This document shows positions 20,707 through 31,061 of a stretch of DNA of 61,780 bases, one piece after another. Each line of letters begins with the position of its first letter. Positions within the stretch are counted from its first letter, which is position 1. The translations under genes and the position numbers were made by a program. The notes under the pieces are model-generated. The model saw only the letters and a program-made list of their open reading frames with translations, was not told the origin of the DNA and searched no databases. The stretch is from positions 1-61,780 of the forward strand of contig WOFQ01000092.1 of the NCBI GenBank assembly GCA_012184525.1, written 5' to 3'. This stretch comes from Xenoacremonium recifei (lineage: Eukaryota > Ascomycota > Sordariomycetes > Hypocreales > Nectriaceae).

Positions 20707-21639
20707 ATGGCGAGCAAGCCAACTACTGGCGGTTTCTCAAAAACACGGGATTGGCAAGATTGGTACGCGCAGCCCAGCAAACCTGCATTTACGCTACCAC
20801 CAGGAGCTGTAGATTCACACTGTCACGTATTCGGGCCAGGTGCGGAGTACCCATACTCATCAGAACGAAAGTATACGCCTTGTGATGCATCAAAAACTCA
20901 GCTATTTGCTCTTCGTGATCACCTTGGCTTTAGTCGCAACGTCATAGTTCAAGCGACATGCCATGGAGATGACAATCGCGCCCTAGTCAATGCGTGTCAA
21001 GCTTCAGCTGGCAAAGCCAGAGGAGTTGCAACAGTGAAGCGAACAATTACAGATGAGGAGTTGCAACGTCTGCACGATGCCGGCATCAGGGGTGTGAGGT
21101 TCAATTTTGTTAAACGCCTGGTAGATTTCACGCCAAAAGAAGAGTTGGAGGAGATTGCCAAGCGCATTTCAAAGCTCGGGTGGCATATAGTCGTCTACTT
21201 TGAAGCTAGAGACCTTTTGGGGCTACGGGACTTTTTCAGTAATCTCCCTACTATCGTGGTCATTGATCATATGGGTCGTCCAGATGTCACCAAAGGGGTA
21301 GACGAGCCGGAATTTGTTTTGTTTCGAAATTTCGTCCGTGAACATTCGAAAGTCTACGTCAAGGTTACATGTCCAGAGAGGTTATCAGTGTCTGGCCCAT
21401 GGGCGCTGGGTGGCGAGAGGAACGCGTACCTTGATGTTGTCCCGTTTGCTCAGGTCATTGTCGAAGAATTTCCTGATCGTGTACTCTGGGGAACAGATTG
21501 GCCGCATCCTAATTTAAAAAGCCATATGCCAGATGATGGTCTGCTGGTGGACTTTATTCCCAGGATTGCTCGGACGCCAAAGTTGCAGCAGAAACTGTTG
21601 GTTGATAACCCAATGAAGTTATATTGGCCCGAGGAGTAG
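20707..21639 (+). CDS. LigI-like 2-pyrone-4,6-dicarboxylate hydrolase
   Basis: Amidohydrolase-superfamily lactonase, 310 aa, intronless. LigI opens 2-pyrone-4,6-dicarboxylate (PDC) to 4-oxalomesaconate in protocatechuate 4,5-cleavage, syringate and gallate routes. Colinear with LigI throughout: DSHCHVFGPGAEYPY (Asp36, His38, His40), KYTPCDAS, HLGFSRNVIVQATCHG, GVRFNFVKRLVD (Arg131, Arg137), VVYFEA (Tyr164), VVIDHMGRPDV (His188), KVTCPERL (Arg225) and WGTDWPHPN (Asp264). These are the positions of the LigI catalytic Asp, His cluster and carboxylate-binding arginines as I know them. It is well conserved for a fungal copy of a mainly bacterial enzyme. Divergent from the TcuA-like gene. Activity on PDC is a strong inference. 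Confidence 0.9.
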   Translation: MASKPTTGGFSKTRDWQDWYAQPSKPAFTLPPGAVDSHCHVFGPGAEYPYSSERKYTPCDASKTQLFALRDHLGFSRNVIVQATCHGDDNRALVNACQASAGKARGVATVKRTITDEELQRLHDAGIRGVRFNFVKRLVDFTPKEELEEIAKRISKLGWHIVVYFEARDLLGLRDFFSNLPTIVVIDHMGRPDVTKGVDEPEFVLFRNFVREHSKVYVKVTCPERLSVSGPWALGGERNAYLDVVPFAQVIVEEFPDRVLWGTDWPHPNLKSHMPDDGLLVDFIPRIARTPKLQQKLLVDNPMKLYWPEE

Positions 21640-22919
21640 AATAGATCAAATCTCACGAAATATTGCCGTCATGATGCAGCACTGCGAGATTACTACGTCT
21701 GCAGAGAAGTTTAACAATTTCACTGTTAGACTTTTCAGAAGGTCTTGTTTTCCAGCTTACTTACTGTTCTAGTATTTATAAGATGATAGACAATATTAGC
21801 TTTGTCTTGGACACGAAAGAAACTTGGGGTTTAGATTCAAAATGGGGAGAGCCCGGAAATTGAACTAACAACCAAGCAGGTAATGAGTTAGATGGATTAA
21901 CTGACTTTTCTCTAGGAGATTTTAACGCAGAAGATTCTAGTCTTATTATCGAAAGCACATCCTCTAGTTAAGAGTAAGAGGATGTGAAATCTAGGTAGGT
22001 CCACAATCTTTTAGTGCGCCGAAGCTGCAAGTTTGAGCCCGTGTGATCTAGAGGAATGGCGTGGCGTCGGCTGGAATAATTTGAATCGCAGCGAAAGGAA
22101 ACAGGAGAGTAAGAAAGGTATAGTTACTCCTGTTGGAAATCCCATTAATGTTAGGTAGATAACAAGGATTGGCCTCTGGATTGTCGTTCTGATCTACTAT
22201 GTCAACCTATTCGCTTATTATTTATATACCTAAGCCTCCCGCCCTCCCATCTCTTCAGTAGCTCATCCGAAGAACAAGATTCCAAAAGAAAGAAGGGGAG
22301 AAAAGAATAGGCGTGGCAATCAATTCACGTGCTTGCCTTGCTAGTTGTATGGCCCGATGAAATGTTGAATCTCCCCGCGAATCGGATTCTATCCTGCGTC
22401 GGACGTCCACCTCCTTTGCCATGCCCGGAATAGGGGGCAAAAGGCTTACATCAAAGCACACTACGTGATTAGCATTACGGCCGATTGACGTGTCATTTCG
22501 CGTAGGCCTTTGCTCCGAGAGAAAGCAATTTAATCCGGGGAGAGCTGGGATTGTTCGGGGAGCTAGCAGGGAATTATGTCCGATCCCATCCCTCCGCATC
22601 ACTCCACGTCTGACGAGTCATGTTTTCTAACCCTGTCTATCCCCGATGGCTTCTAATTGGCTCAGCTTTCCTCCGCCCCCATGGGTAACATTAGATGCCA
22701 TAGAATTCTTTCCCCATGGGGCAACCTCTCGATGTTCGGTGACGGTTCGAAACACATAAATATCGCTTCAAGTGCCATCTACTATTACGTTCCATCGTCT
22801 ATCCCCTTTCATCATTAGACTTTTAGCTAAACATCGAAAGACCCCATTGATTTACTCCCTTTTTTTTTTTTGATCGGTTTCCTCGACATCTTGCTGTCAA
22901 CGTCTGATTCATCATCAAG
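21640..22919. promoter_or_regulatory. 1.3-kb intergenic region, sugar-transporter promoter
   Basis: No credible coding region; the minus-strand ORF at 22255-22602 has no family features. Near the transporter there is a pyrimidine-rich leader with an 11-nt T run at 22861-22871. Confidence 0.45.
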
Positions 22920-24606
22920 ATGGCGAACAGTGATAGCGATGTCAACACCAAGGCAACGTCGCCTGACAGCCCAGCACACCTAGAGGACCTTGCCGCTGAT
23001 GATGGACTGCCCACGTCCGCCAACCAGTACGACAACAGTGGCCTGAGCGGCATCATTCGGTCCCCGTATGTGTTTGGCGCTGCACTATTGGCCTCCTTCG
23101 GTGGCTTCTCCTTTGGCTACGACCAGGGAGTCATCTCCTTGATCCTCACCATGCACCAGTTCCGTCAGCAATTCCCCGAGGTCTCCCCTGACCACAGTCA
23201 CTATGGCTTCAACACGGGTTTCATGACGGGTATGCTGGAGTTGGGCGCCTTCGTTGGCTGCCTCTGTTTCCCTCTGCTTGCCGACCGCTACTCGAGAAAA
23301 TGGGGTTTGGCTGTCGCAACCGCCTTCTTTTGCGTCGGTGCTATTATCCAGACTGCTTCTCAGGACTATGGCTCCCTTGTGGCTGGTCGTGCCATTGGAG
23401 GTGTTGGTGTCGGAACCCTCGCCATGGGAGCTCCTTTATACATTTCCGAGATTGCACCACGACACTTGCGAGGCTCTCTGCTAGTCCTTGAGGCTATCTG
23501 CATCGTCATTGGAGCCATCATCGCCTACTGGATTACCTATGGAACCCGGCACATCAACAGTGACTGGTCATTCAGGTTGCCCTTCCTTTTGCAGATGGGC
23601 CCCGCCCTTATGGTCGGTGTTGGCATTCAGTTCTTCCCCTTTTCCCCTAGATGGTTAGCCATGCGCCACCGCGACGACGAGTGCCTCAAATCGCTCGAGA
23701 GACTGCGTTGCCTTCCTGGCACTGATCCTCGCGTCCAACACGAGTGGAAGGGCATCCTGCGCGAAGTTGAGCTCCAAGAGAAGGTGCTGGTTCGTGATTA
23801 CGGCACCAACACCAATCGCGTCGTGTTAGAGACGAGGCAATGGGGCGATCTCTTTACTGTTAAATACCTGCGACGTACTTTCATCGCCCTTGCCATACCC
23901 TTCTTTCAGCAATTTTCGGGTATCAACGCATTTGTCTATTATGCCCCAATCTTCTTTGCCGCCCTTGGGCAGAGCTACGAGATGTCTCTCATTTTGAGCG
24001 GCATGGTCAATATTTGCCAATTCGTGGCGGGTATCCCAACCTTCCTCTTCCTTGATAAAGTTGGACGTCGCAAGATTGCCATTTTTGGAGGGATGGCCAT
24101 GGGTATCCCACATATGATCATGGCTGGTATCGTCAACAAGTACAACAACAAGTGGGAGGAGCATCAGGGCATTGGCTGGTTTGGTGTGGCCCTTATCTGT
24201 AAGTCGACTATATTCCTTGCCGCGAATTAGTCCGGGCATGAAAGCTCCCGACTAATCAATACTAGACATCTATGTCCTCGCATACGCTTGTTCTTACGGA
24301 CCTCTGGCCTGGACTTTGCCTGCAGAGATCTTCCCTAGCTCGAAACGTGCCAAGGGCGTCGGAGCTGCTACTGCTATGGTGTGGCTAGCCAACTTCATTA
24401 TCGGTGTTATTGTTCCCGAAATGCAAATCAAGCTTGGCTGGGGCACATACCTCTTCTTTGGCTGCTTCTGCTTCGCCGCGTCCGTATCTTCATTCTTCTT
24501 TGTCCCTGAGACTTCAGGCAAGAGTTTGGAACAGATTGCTGAGATTTTCGGAGACGAGCTTGCGCTAGAGGATCGCGAGCTAGAGGTGGTGGAGGGTGAA
24601 GTCTAA
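22920..24606 (+). CDS. MFS sugar porter (hexose-transporter type)
   Basis: Twelve-TM sugar:H+ symporter or facilitator, 539 aa, two exons (22920-24198, 24266-24606). All sugar-porter motifs are present: FGGFSFGYDQGVIS in TM1; DRYSRKWGL; AGRAIGGVGVGTLAMGAPLYISEIAPRHLRG (in pieces); QQFSGINAFVYYAP in TM7; DKVGRRKI; and the C-terminal PETSGKSLEQI. The roughly 50-residue acidic N-tail is cytosolic. The QQFSGIN motif favours hexoses, but fungal paralogues also carry quinate, pentoses and polyols, so the substrate is open. It precedes a minus-strand lactonase-type gene. Confidence 0.93.
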
Positions 24607-24984
24607 AGTCGCAAAAACGCTTCAAGTTTGACAAGAACACTGAGTTGCTTGGAGAGGTGTCGTAGTACATTAGTTACAGAGCTAAAAAGACAAGTATGCA
24701 GCAAATTACATCAAATATTCTCAGAGAGAAAGGGAAAGAGAGTGTTTTCGTTATGTAGATTCGACAAATGCTATATCTCTAGTGATAGACAAGGATGATA
24801 GATCTCTCCAGAAAGATCGAGCAAGCCTAGGCAATATGAAATGAAACCTTTCGTGAAGCTTGTTCACAGTGTAACACTTGAACTTCACTTTAAACTAAGA
24901 AAGGAGATAACTAATCATTATGTGCATATTCCGCAATCAGGATGGATGTGCCGTTTGCTAAGTACTATTTATCATTTCTGGATT
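24607..24984. other. Convergent intergenic region
   Basis: AT-rich 3' flanks; nothing else seen. Confidence 0.5.
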
Positions 24985-26313
24985 CTACAGCCAAAGGGCA
25001 TGCTTAATACCGCTTTCTAAGCCCTCGTTTAAACTAGCCACGAGATTCCACACGTCACCTCGCTCGCCACTGATGCCGTATATCTCAATACCTCCTCCTT
25101 CTTGACCACACGCTATAACGTACTTGCCATCATCGCTGAGGCGCATGCCACGGATGGTATCAAGATGAGTTCGTACAAATTTCGATTCTTGCACCTTCCT
25201 TCCATCGTCTGATAGCAGGATTATAGCAATGGCATCTCCCTTGGGCAGTTCCTTGGGGACACCGTCCAGGTACGGCTCACGCTCGATAATGTGCCTTTCC
25301 CACCTGTTGCTAGCATATAAAACGTTCGGAATCGTTGGATGGAGACAGAGTTCGGCGGAGTCCATCATGAGCTGATGGTCGGCATGGACATTGGGAGGGA
25401 TGATTTTTGGTTCAAAGCCTTGAATAGGCTGGATAGCATTGGATTGACCGTTGGACAGATCAAACGCGACGATAGTGTGGGACATCTCCCCAAGGACGTA
25501 CATGAGTTTCTCTGTGAGTGCAGTGTAGTTAGTTACTAGGTTCGCGTGGGAAGTAGGTGGAGAGAACGAACCACTGGGGGTTATAATGCCATGTCGAGGG
25601 CCGAACCCAGGTGGGCACTGTAACCAGCCACACATCTCCAGCTTCCACTGGTCACGGCGAAGAATCCATACACGGTCCGATCCTAGGTCTGGTGCGTAGA
25701 GCGCTCCGTGACTGTCTTCTAAGACCTGATGGACGTGACACTGACGCTGGCGATCTAGATTTGGACCGTGCCCGGCGATTTTATATGAGAGTTCAGGGAA
25801 GAATTCGGTTCGATAGTCACCTGTGAATAAGAGGCCATTCTTTTCCGTAATGGCAATGGGATACAGGGCGACCGACCCTCCCAGATACTTCTATGTAGTA
25901 AGTAATCGGCCGGATCGGTTTCATTATTGCCAGTGGTTACGTACGGTTCCAACGGCTAATGCAGAAGAATCTCGTAGCGTAATAACTTGGAAATATTAAA
26001 ATAGAGATGAGCAGTGCGGGGACGTGGATGCTGACTAACAATGAGCAGGAGCCCCCAGAGTTGGCTTCTGGCTTGTCGTCGTACATGTCTTCTTCGCATG
26101 GTCGATATCAAATGTGTATATCAGCCCTGACCCAGTGCCCTCAGACAAGCCAACAAGGTGATTCAGATCACCGCACGAGGCGGAGGTCTCGACCCAGGAG
26201 ACATTAAAGGGCCCTGGATACTCAGCAATTACCACTAGTTCACCCTTCCCTGGGACGAAGTTGAGAATGGTGAAACCACTCCGCTCGCCCGAGATCAAGA
26301 GTTTGCGATTCAT
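24985..26313 (-). CDS. 7-bladed beta-propeller lactonase (PF10282 / carboxymuconate cyclase fold)
   Basis: Spliced model with four exons (26313-26040, 25970-25945, 25890-25572, 25511-24985), phases consistent, 381 aa, the usual family size. Exon 2 is only 26 nt. Seen: N-terminal blade LLISGERSGFTILNF, then HVHQVLEDSHGALYAPDLGSDRVWI, GPRHGIITPS..LMYVLGE (a hallmark His/Glu pair), LYASNRWERH, DTIRGMRLSDDGKYVIACG and the closing blade. The fold covers 6-phosphogluconolactonase-like proteins and the fungal-type 3-carboxy-cis,cis-muconate lactonizing enzyme. I cannot separate these by eye. Intron 3 (60 bp) is in frame, so retention would add 20 residues. Head-to-head with the AKR. Confidence 0.82.
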
Positions 26314-26850
26314 GATGTGGGAGGCAGAAATTGGTAATAGGGCTACGGGTGAATGCAATCTGGCTAGTTAATTTGATGTCTTCGACGAACACGGGCTTGG
26401 CTTGCTCGAATCGGAGACTCGAATCGGAGATATTTCTAGAAACCATGCTTTGCCCGACCTCCGATCAGCCCAATGAATACCGGACATTCTGTCTGCAATC
26501 CGAGGCTCCCATGTCTCCAGCATTCCCTCCACCAGAAGGCCAATGTCGTTGCTTTATGCTGGATTAGACCATTTCTCCATATATCGGACATAAATGAAAA
26601 AGATTTGCGGGAAGGGCAAGAAATCGCCGATGGACAGTTTACTAACTTTTAAGCGTCGGTCGAAATCCTCCATTATTTGCGACAATCGAGGCGTACTTCA
26701 TATGAAGAACGGATTTACTGCATCAAGCATACGCATATTGTGTACAATTTCTTTTCCCCCTTCTTCCCGTGGTCGTTTTTCCCCTGATAATGACCCCCGT
26801 CTTCAAGGGCCGAATTTCCGAAAACCACGAACTGCACATCTGAATACGCG
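26314..26850. promoter_or_regulatory. Divergent promoter, lactonase / aldo-keto reductase
   Basis: No gene. Contains pyrimidine-rich stretches near the AKR start. Shared control of the two enzymes is possible. Confidence 0.45.
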
Positions 26851-28104
26851 ATGACGCCTCCTGCACACTTCACCCTCAACACGGGTGCCGTGATCCCCGC
26901 CGTAGGTCTTGGTGAGTACCTCTATCACGGAACGCAATTGGCTCGACTAATGCCCATGCGGCTTCGTAGGAACCTGGCAGTCCAAGCCGGGTGAAGTCCG
27001 AAAGGCCGTCGCCTATGCCCTCAAGCATGGATACCGTCACATCGACGCAGCACTGTGAGATACAAGGCGCACTACCTGATTCTTTACTGCAATTCGACTG
27101 ACCAAACTAATAGAATTTATGGTGAGACACTTGCCGTGCAAATAATGCAAATTTGATTGGCCTGACGGCGTGTTTAGGCAATGAGAACGAAGTTGGCCAA
27201 GGTATTAAAGACAGCGGGGTACCCCGTGAGGAAGTTTTCATTACCAGTAAGCTCTGGAACACACATCACCCTAACGTCAAGGAAGGTCTTCAGAAGACCC
27301 TTGACGCCTTGGGAGTTGAGTACCTGGATCTCTACGTAAGCTTCTATCGTGGTAGCTGCAAAACAGCAACGTCCGTTGCTGGATCTAGGCTAAAGCGACT
27401 CTTTCACTTCAGCTTATCCACTGGCCCGTCCGCTTGGTTCCTGTAAGTGCAATTATATTATACTTCTCCTTTTTTTTTTTTTTTTTTCTCAAAAATGCTA
27501 ATCCATTTTCTTATAGAACGAGTCAAGCGAACTTCTCCCTGTCAACCCCGATGGTACTCGATCCGTCGACCGATCATGGGACCAGAGCGAAACCTGGCGC
27601 CAAATGGAAGACGTCTATAAGTCCGGTAAAGTGAAGGCTATCGGAGTGGCCAACTGGTCGATTCCTTATCTTGAGGAGCTTCGCAAGAAGTGGACAGTTG
27701 TTCCCGCCGTAAACCAGGTGGAGTTGCATCCTTTCCTTCCCCAGCATGAATTGCGGGAGTACTGCGCCAAGCTGGGCATTTTACTCGAGGCCTACTCTCC
27801 TCTTGGTTCCACTGGGGCTCCGATAATGTCCGATCCCGAGATCCAGAAGATTGCCGATGCTAAAGGCGTGTCGGCCGCCACGGTTCTGATCAGCTATCAC
27901 GTCAACAAGGGAGTAGTTGTCTTACCCAAGTCCGTGACAGAGAAGCGCATCTCCTCCAACAAGGATATAGTGGAGCTCGGCAAGGAAGAACTGGCTATTC
28001 TGGATAGTCTGGCTGCTACAGGAAAAGCGAAGCGTATCAACACGCCTCTTTGGGGTTTCGACCTCGGCTTCACGGACTGGTACGGCCCACTCGAATCATC
28101 GTAA
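26851..28104 (+). CDS. Aldo/keto reductase with an 8-nt microexon
   Basis: NADPH-dependent AKR, 309 aa, six exons: 26851-26911, 26970-27054, 27114-27121, 27178-27335, 27413-27442 and 27517-28104. All junctions are GT-AG with matching phases. Catalytic tetrad: Asp in YRHIDAA, Tyr in LIYGNE, Lys in ITSKLW, His in LIHWP. The Tyr codon lies in the 8-nt exon 3. Other landmarks: VGLGTWQS, GVANWSIPYL, VNQVELHPFLPQ, LLEAYSPLGS, and the cofactor segment VVLPKSVTEKRISSN. It resembles fungal glycerol dehydrogenase/Gcy1-type AKRs; likely substrates are aldehydes or small ketoses. It is head-to-head with the lactonase and tail-to-tail with the FMO. Confidence 0.92.
27114..27121 (+). other. 8-nt coding microexon
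   Basis: AATTTATG between TACTAATAG and GTGAGA. It supplies the last base of Leu, then Ile, Tyr (catalytic) and the first base of Gly. Skipping it shifts the frame, so the splice decides whether an active enzyme is made. Confidence 0.8.
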
Positions 28105-28634
28105 GACATTACAGAAAAGGAAAAGCCGATTGGGGAATACGGATAGACAAGTTGGAATTCGAATCGAAATTGAAGAGGTACTCAATAAAAGCTCACACCC
28201 AGTTTTGGGTGTATTCAACACATGAGATTCATTTTTCTCGTCGACCACTTGAAACAATATTTGTCACATTATCTACCAGTTTGCACCGACAGAGTGATTC
28301 TTTCGGATCTGGCTGATGGTTGAGTTTGTTTAAGTTATAATGATGAACCAGAAAATATAACTTAAAGGACTATGAGCACATAGAAAACAGAGGCGAGGCG
28401 GATCGCGGGAGTAATGATATGATGATTCTCGACAGTAAAATTTTTATTTCTTACACTTATTTTACTCGTAGTCTCCTATCTTTAATACTTGGCTACACTG
28501 AGGCTAGGTTCGTGTCACATCAATAAGTAGAACATGGATTGCACGCATAGACGGCGCTAGATTTAGTGTATGTATCTTTAACACATTAACTGGATTTCTA
28601 TTTTATTAATTCATTTATCCACCCTCTGTCTCGT
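28105..28634. other. Convergent intergenic region, AT-rich
   Basis: 3' flanks of the AKR and FMO; nothing coding seen. Confidence 0.5.
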
Positions 28635-30657
28635 CTATTCTGTGTATGGATCGGTGGCGACGCCCTCCTTCAGCGCCTTCAGGCGAATCGCGAGCAGCTT
28701 TGAGTGGAAGCGGGTATATGGAAGATAGCCGACGAAGATCCAGAGGTTATGAACGCCAGTCTTTCGATAAGCGGTCTTGAACTCCCCCTCCTCATCAATA
28801 CCCCAGATGGGACCGCACTGGTCAGCGATCTTGTTGCCGAGGGTGGAGCGAACCGAATCAATGGCATTCGTGAAGCCAGTAGCGAAGACAACCAAATCAA
28901 ACTCACGCTCACGGCCGCCGCTGAGAATCACCTTACCTTCAGTGAATCTCTCAATATAACCAGACTCGACCTTGATGTTGCCATTGATAATATGCTCGCA
29001 AGCACCGGCATCAAAATAAAAGCCCCCGTTACGAGTCTGCCCCAGGGTTGCACCGCCAGTTCCACGCTGACCTAGCCAGGTCCTCAGGCCCTTAGCATTA
29101 AGGGCATCGAGTAGGGGCTTATCGAGATCGGCAAGGACCTTAGCATTGCGGCGGTTAAGCTCCTCTCCAGGGCCGGTGGGTGTTGCGAAAAACAGGCGAT
29201 CTTGCTCCTGGAGATCGGGGCGCTGCTGGTTGGCATCAGGAGCATAGTTGCCGATATTTCGAGGAACTGAGTGAGTGAGAGACATGATGTAGGTAGGTGA
29301 GCGCTGGAGGAGAGTAACATCGATGCCGCGGCGGGCGCAGTCGAAGGCCGTATCAAAGCCTGAGGACGAGGTGCCCACGACACAAACCTTCTTGCCGACG
29401 AAATTACGTGCGCTGTCATGAGCAGTAGAGTGGCGAATAACACCCTTAAATTCGGCCATACCTGGCACATCTGGAAGCATCGGGGTGCCGCACAGAGACG
29501 TAGCCATGATAACGTGTTGGGGACGCAAGGTGCGGACCTCCTTGCCCTCCTTATCGATGATAATGGTCCAGTTGCCCTGGCTGTCCTGCTCAGCCTTTGT
29601 GATGTTTGAGCTGGTCCAAATGTTCAGCTCCATAGCAGTGGCATACCACTGCATATAGAGACCCTGCTTCTGGGAGGGCGTATAGGTGGGCCAATGCTTA
29701 GGGTAGGGGAAGAAGGGCAAATCGTCGGCCCAGTGGGGGAAATGGAGTGATAGGTATTCATATCGCTTCTTCCAGACATCACCAATCTCAGCGCTACGCT
29801 CAATGATCAGGTGAGACAAACCGAGGGCCTTGCATTGAGCTGCTAGAGCCAAACCACTAAGGACGAAAGCATTAGAGACTTAGGATGACGAGAAAAGTGT
29901 AGGCAAGGAGACTCACTTCTGGCCACCACCAACGATGAGGATTTCAGGTTCTACGTGGTCCGCATCCAATGCCCGCTGAGCCTCCCAGCTAATTGGACCA
30001 GTCATGTGGCCATCAGCGGGGGGAACCTCGGGGAACTGCTTGAGCTGCTCAGCAACAGTGTGCATGAAGTAAATCTTCCAGCCACCTTTGGTGAGAACAG
30101 AGTTGACGACGGCAGAGGCAATGACGGCCTCGGTCTCGAATGAGACTATGAATTGTAGCTGGGCAAAGTCCGGATACGGGCGGAGCACCCGCGGAGCAGG
30201 CTTGAGGAACTTGAAGTTCGTGGCCTTAGTTTTGACAAAAAGATCAGTAGCGGCCCTCAAGATGGCTGGCTGGAAGTTGAAGGTGCGGTAGTCCCAGGTA
30301 TAGGAGAGTTTGTCTCGCCAGACACCTGGGCAGTAAGATTAGTTGCAAATCTAAACGAGAGGGAGAATTAAGGGAAGACGAACCATATTCCAGAAACAAT
30401 TCAGCGAAGCCCCGGGCATTTCCAGAGCCCATGACCTCGGAGAGGCGAGCGACAATGCCCGTGGCCTCCTTCTCGGCATCACAGCCGGTGGGGATGTCGA
30501 GTCCAAGAACGTCGATGGTAGGAAGAGGATGATTGAACTTGAAATCATACATGTAGTCGTCAGCAACAGGGGGTCTAGCAGTTACATCGACGGTCTTGGC
30601 CTTAACGGAGACAGCGTCATCGATTGCCGCGTCAGGGGAGTTGATGTAAGGTGCCAT
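28635..30657 (-). CDS. Flavin monooxygenase with N-terminal NTF2-like domain
   Basis: Exons 30657-30384, 30325-29917 and 29856-28635 give 634 aa. Residues about 60-200 look like an NTF2/SnoaL-type domain (NARGFAELFLEYGVWRDKLSYTWDYRTF). The FMO core starts with the FAD motif VGGGQNG near residue 224 and continues with GDVWKKRYEYLSLHFP, the fingerprint-like FKGVIRHSTAHD (from about 364), the NADPH motif VVGTSSSGFD (about 388) and the late FATGF. The class A/B monooxygenase fingerprint F-x-G-x3-H-x3-(W/Y/F) ends in His here. Fungal YUCCA-like FMOs with this layout are common. It could oxygenate N, S or a carbonyl carbon. Divergent from a Zn2Cys6 regulator. Confidence 0.9.
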
Positions 30658-31061
30658 ATCTGCTACTACTGTATAATATGCTGAGCTGGGCCTGAGGAGC
30701 GAGAGAGAGGTAATGATAAGGCTGGATCAGGCAACATGGCAGCGCATATATGGAAATTGATCCATTATCATGGCCTCCACCTCGCGTCCTCATTACTTCC
30801 GATGCTTCTCTGCTCTGTGGCCCTGGTTGCCCCCCCGTTGGCCCTCGGTGGCCGCCACCTATCATGGGCATCGGACATAATTGGAAAATCGGCCGGTCCG
30901 GATTTTGGCGGGAACAGACATGGGAGATCGCCATTGGTCATTCACATACCGCGGAGTCCACCTGACACGGGTCATTTCATGGCCACTGAGAATTTGCATA
31001 GGGCCATCTCCGGTTATCACTCATTTCCTCCCAGTAGCAGGGGAAAGCCCGACGGCATCGG
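30658..31061. promoter_or_regulatory. Divergent promoter, FMO / regulator
   Basis: 404 bp with several CGG and CCG triplets (for example CGGCCGGTCCGG at 30890-30901). They are compatible with Zn2Cys6 control but not diagnostic. Confidence 0.45.

Noticed and set aside
22255..22602. Minus-strand 115-codon ORF
   Set aside because: No motif, no family resemblance, atypical composition; it lies in the upstream region of the sugar transporter.
22741..22760. tRNA T-loop-like GGTTCGAA
   Set aside because: No matching acceptor, D or anticodon arms upstream.
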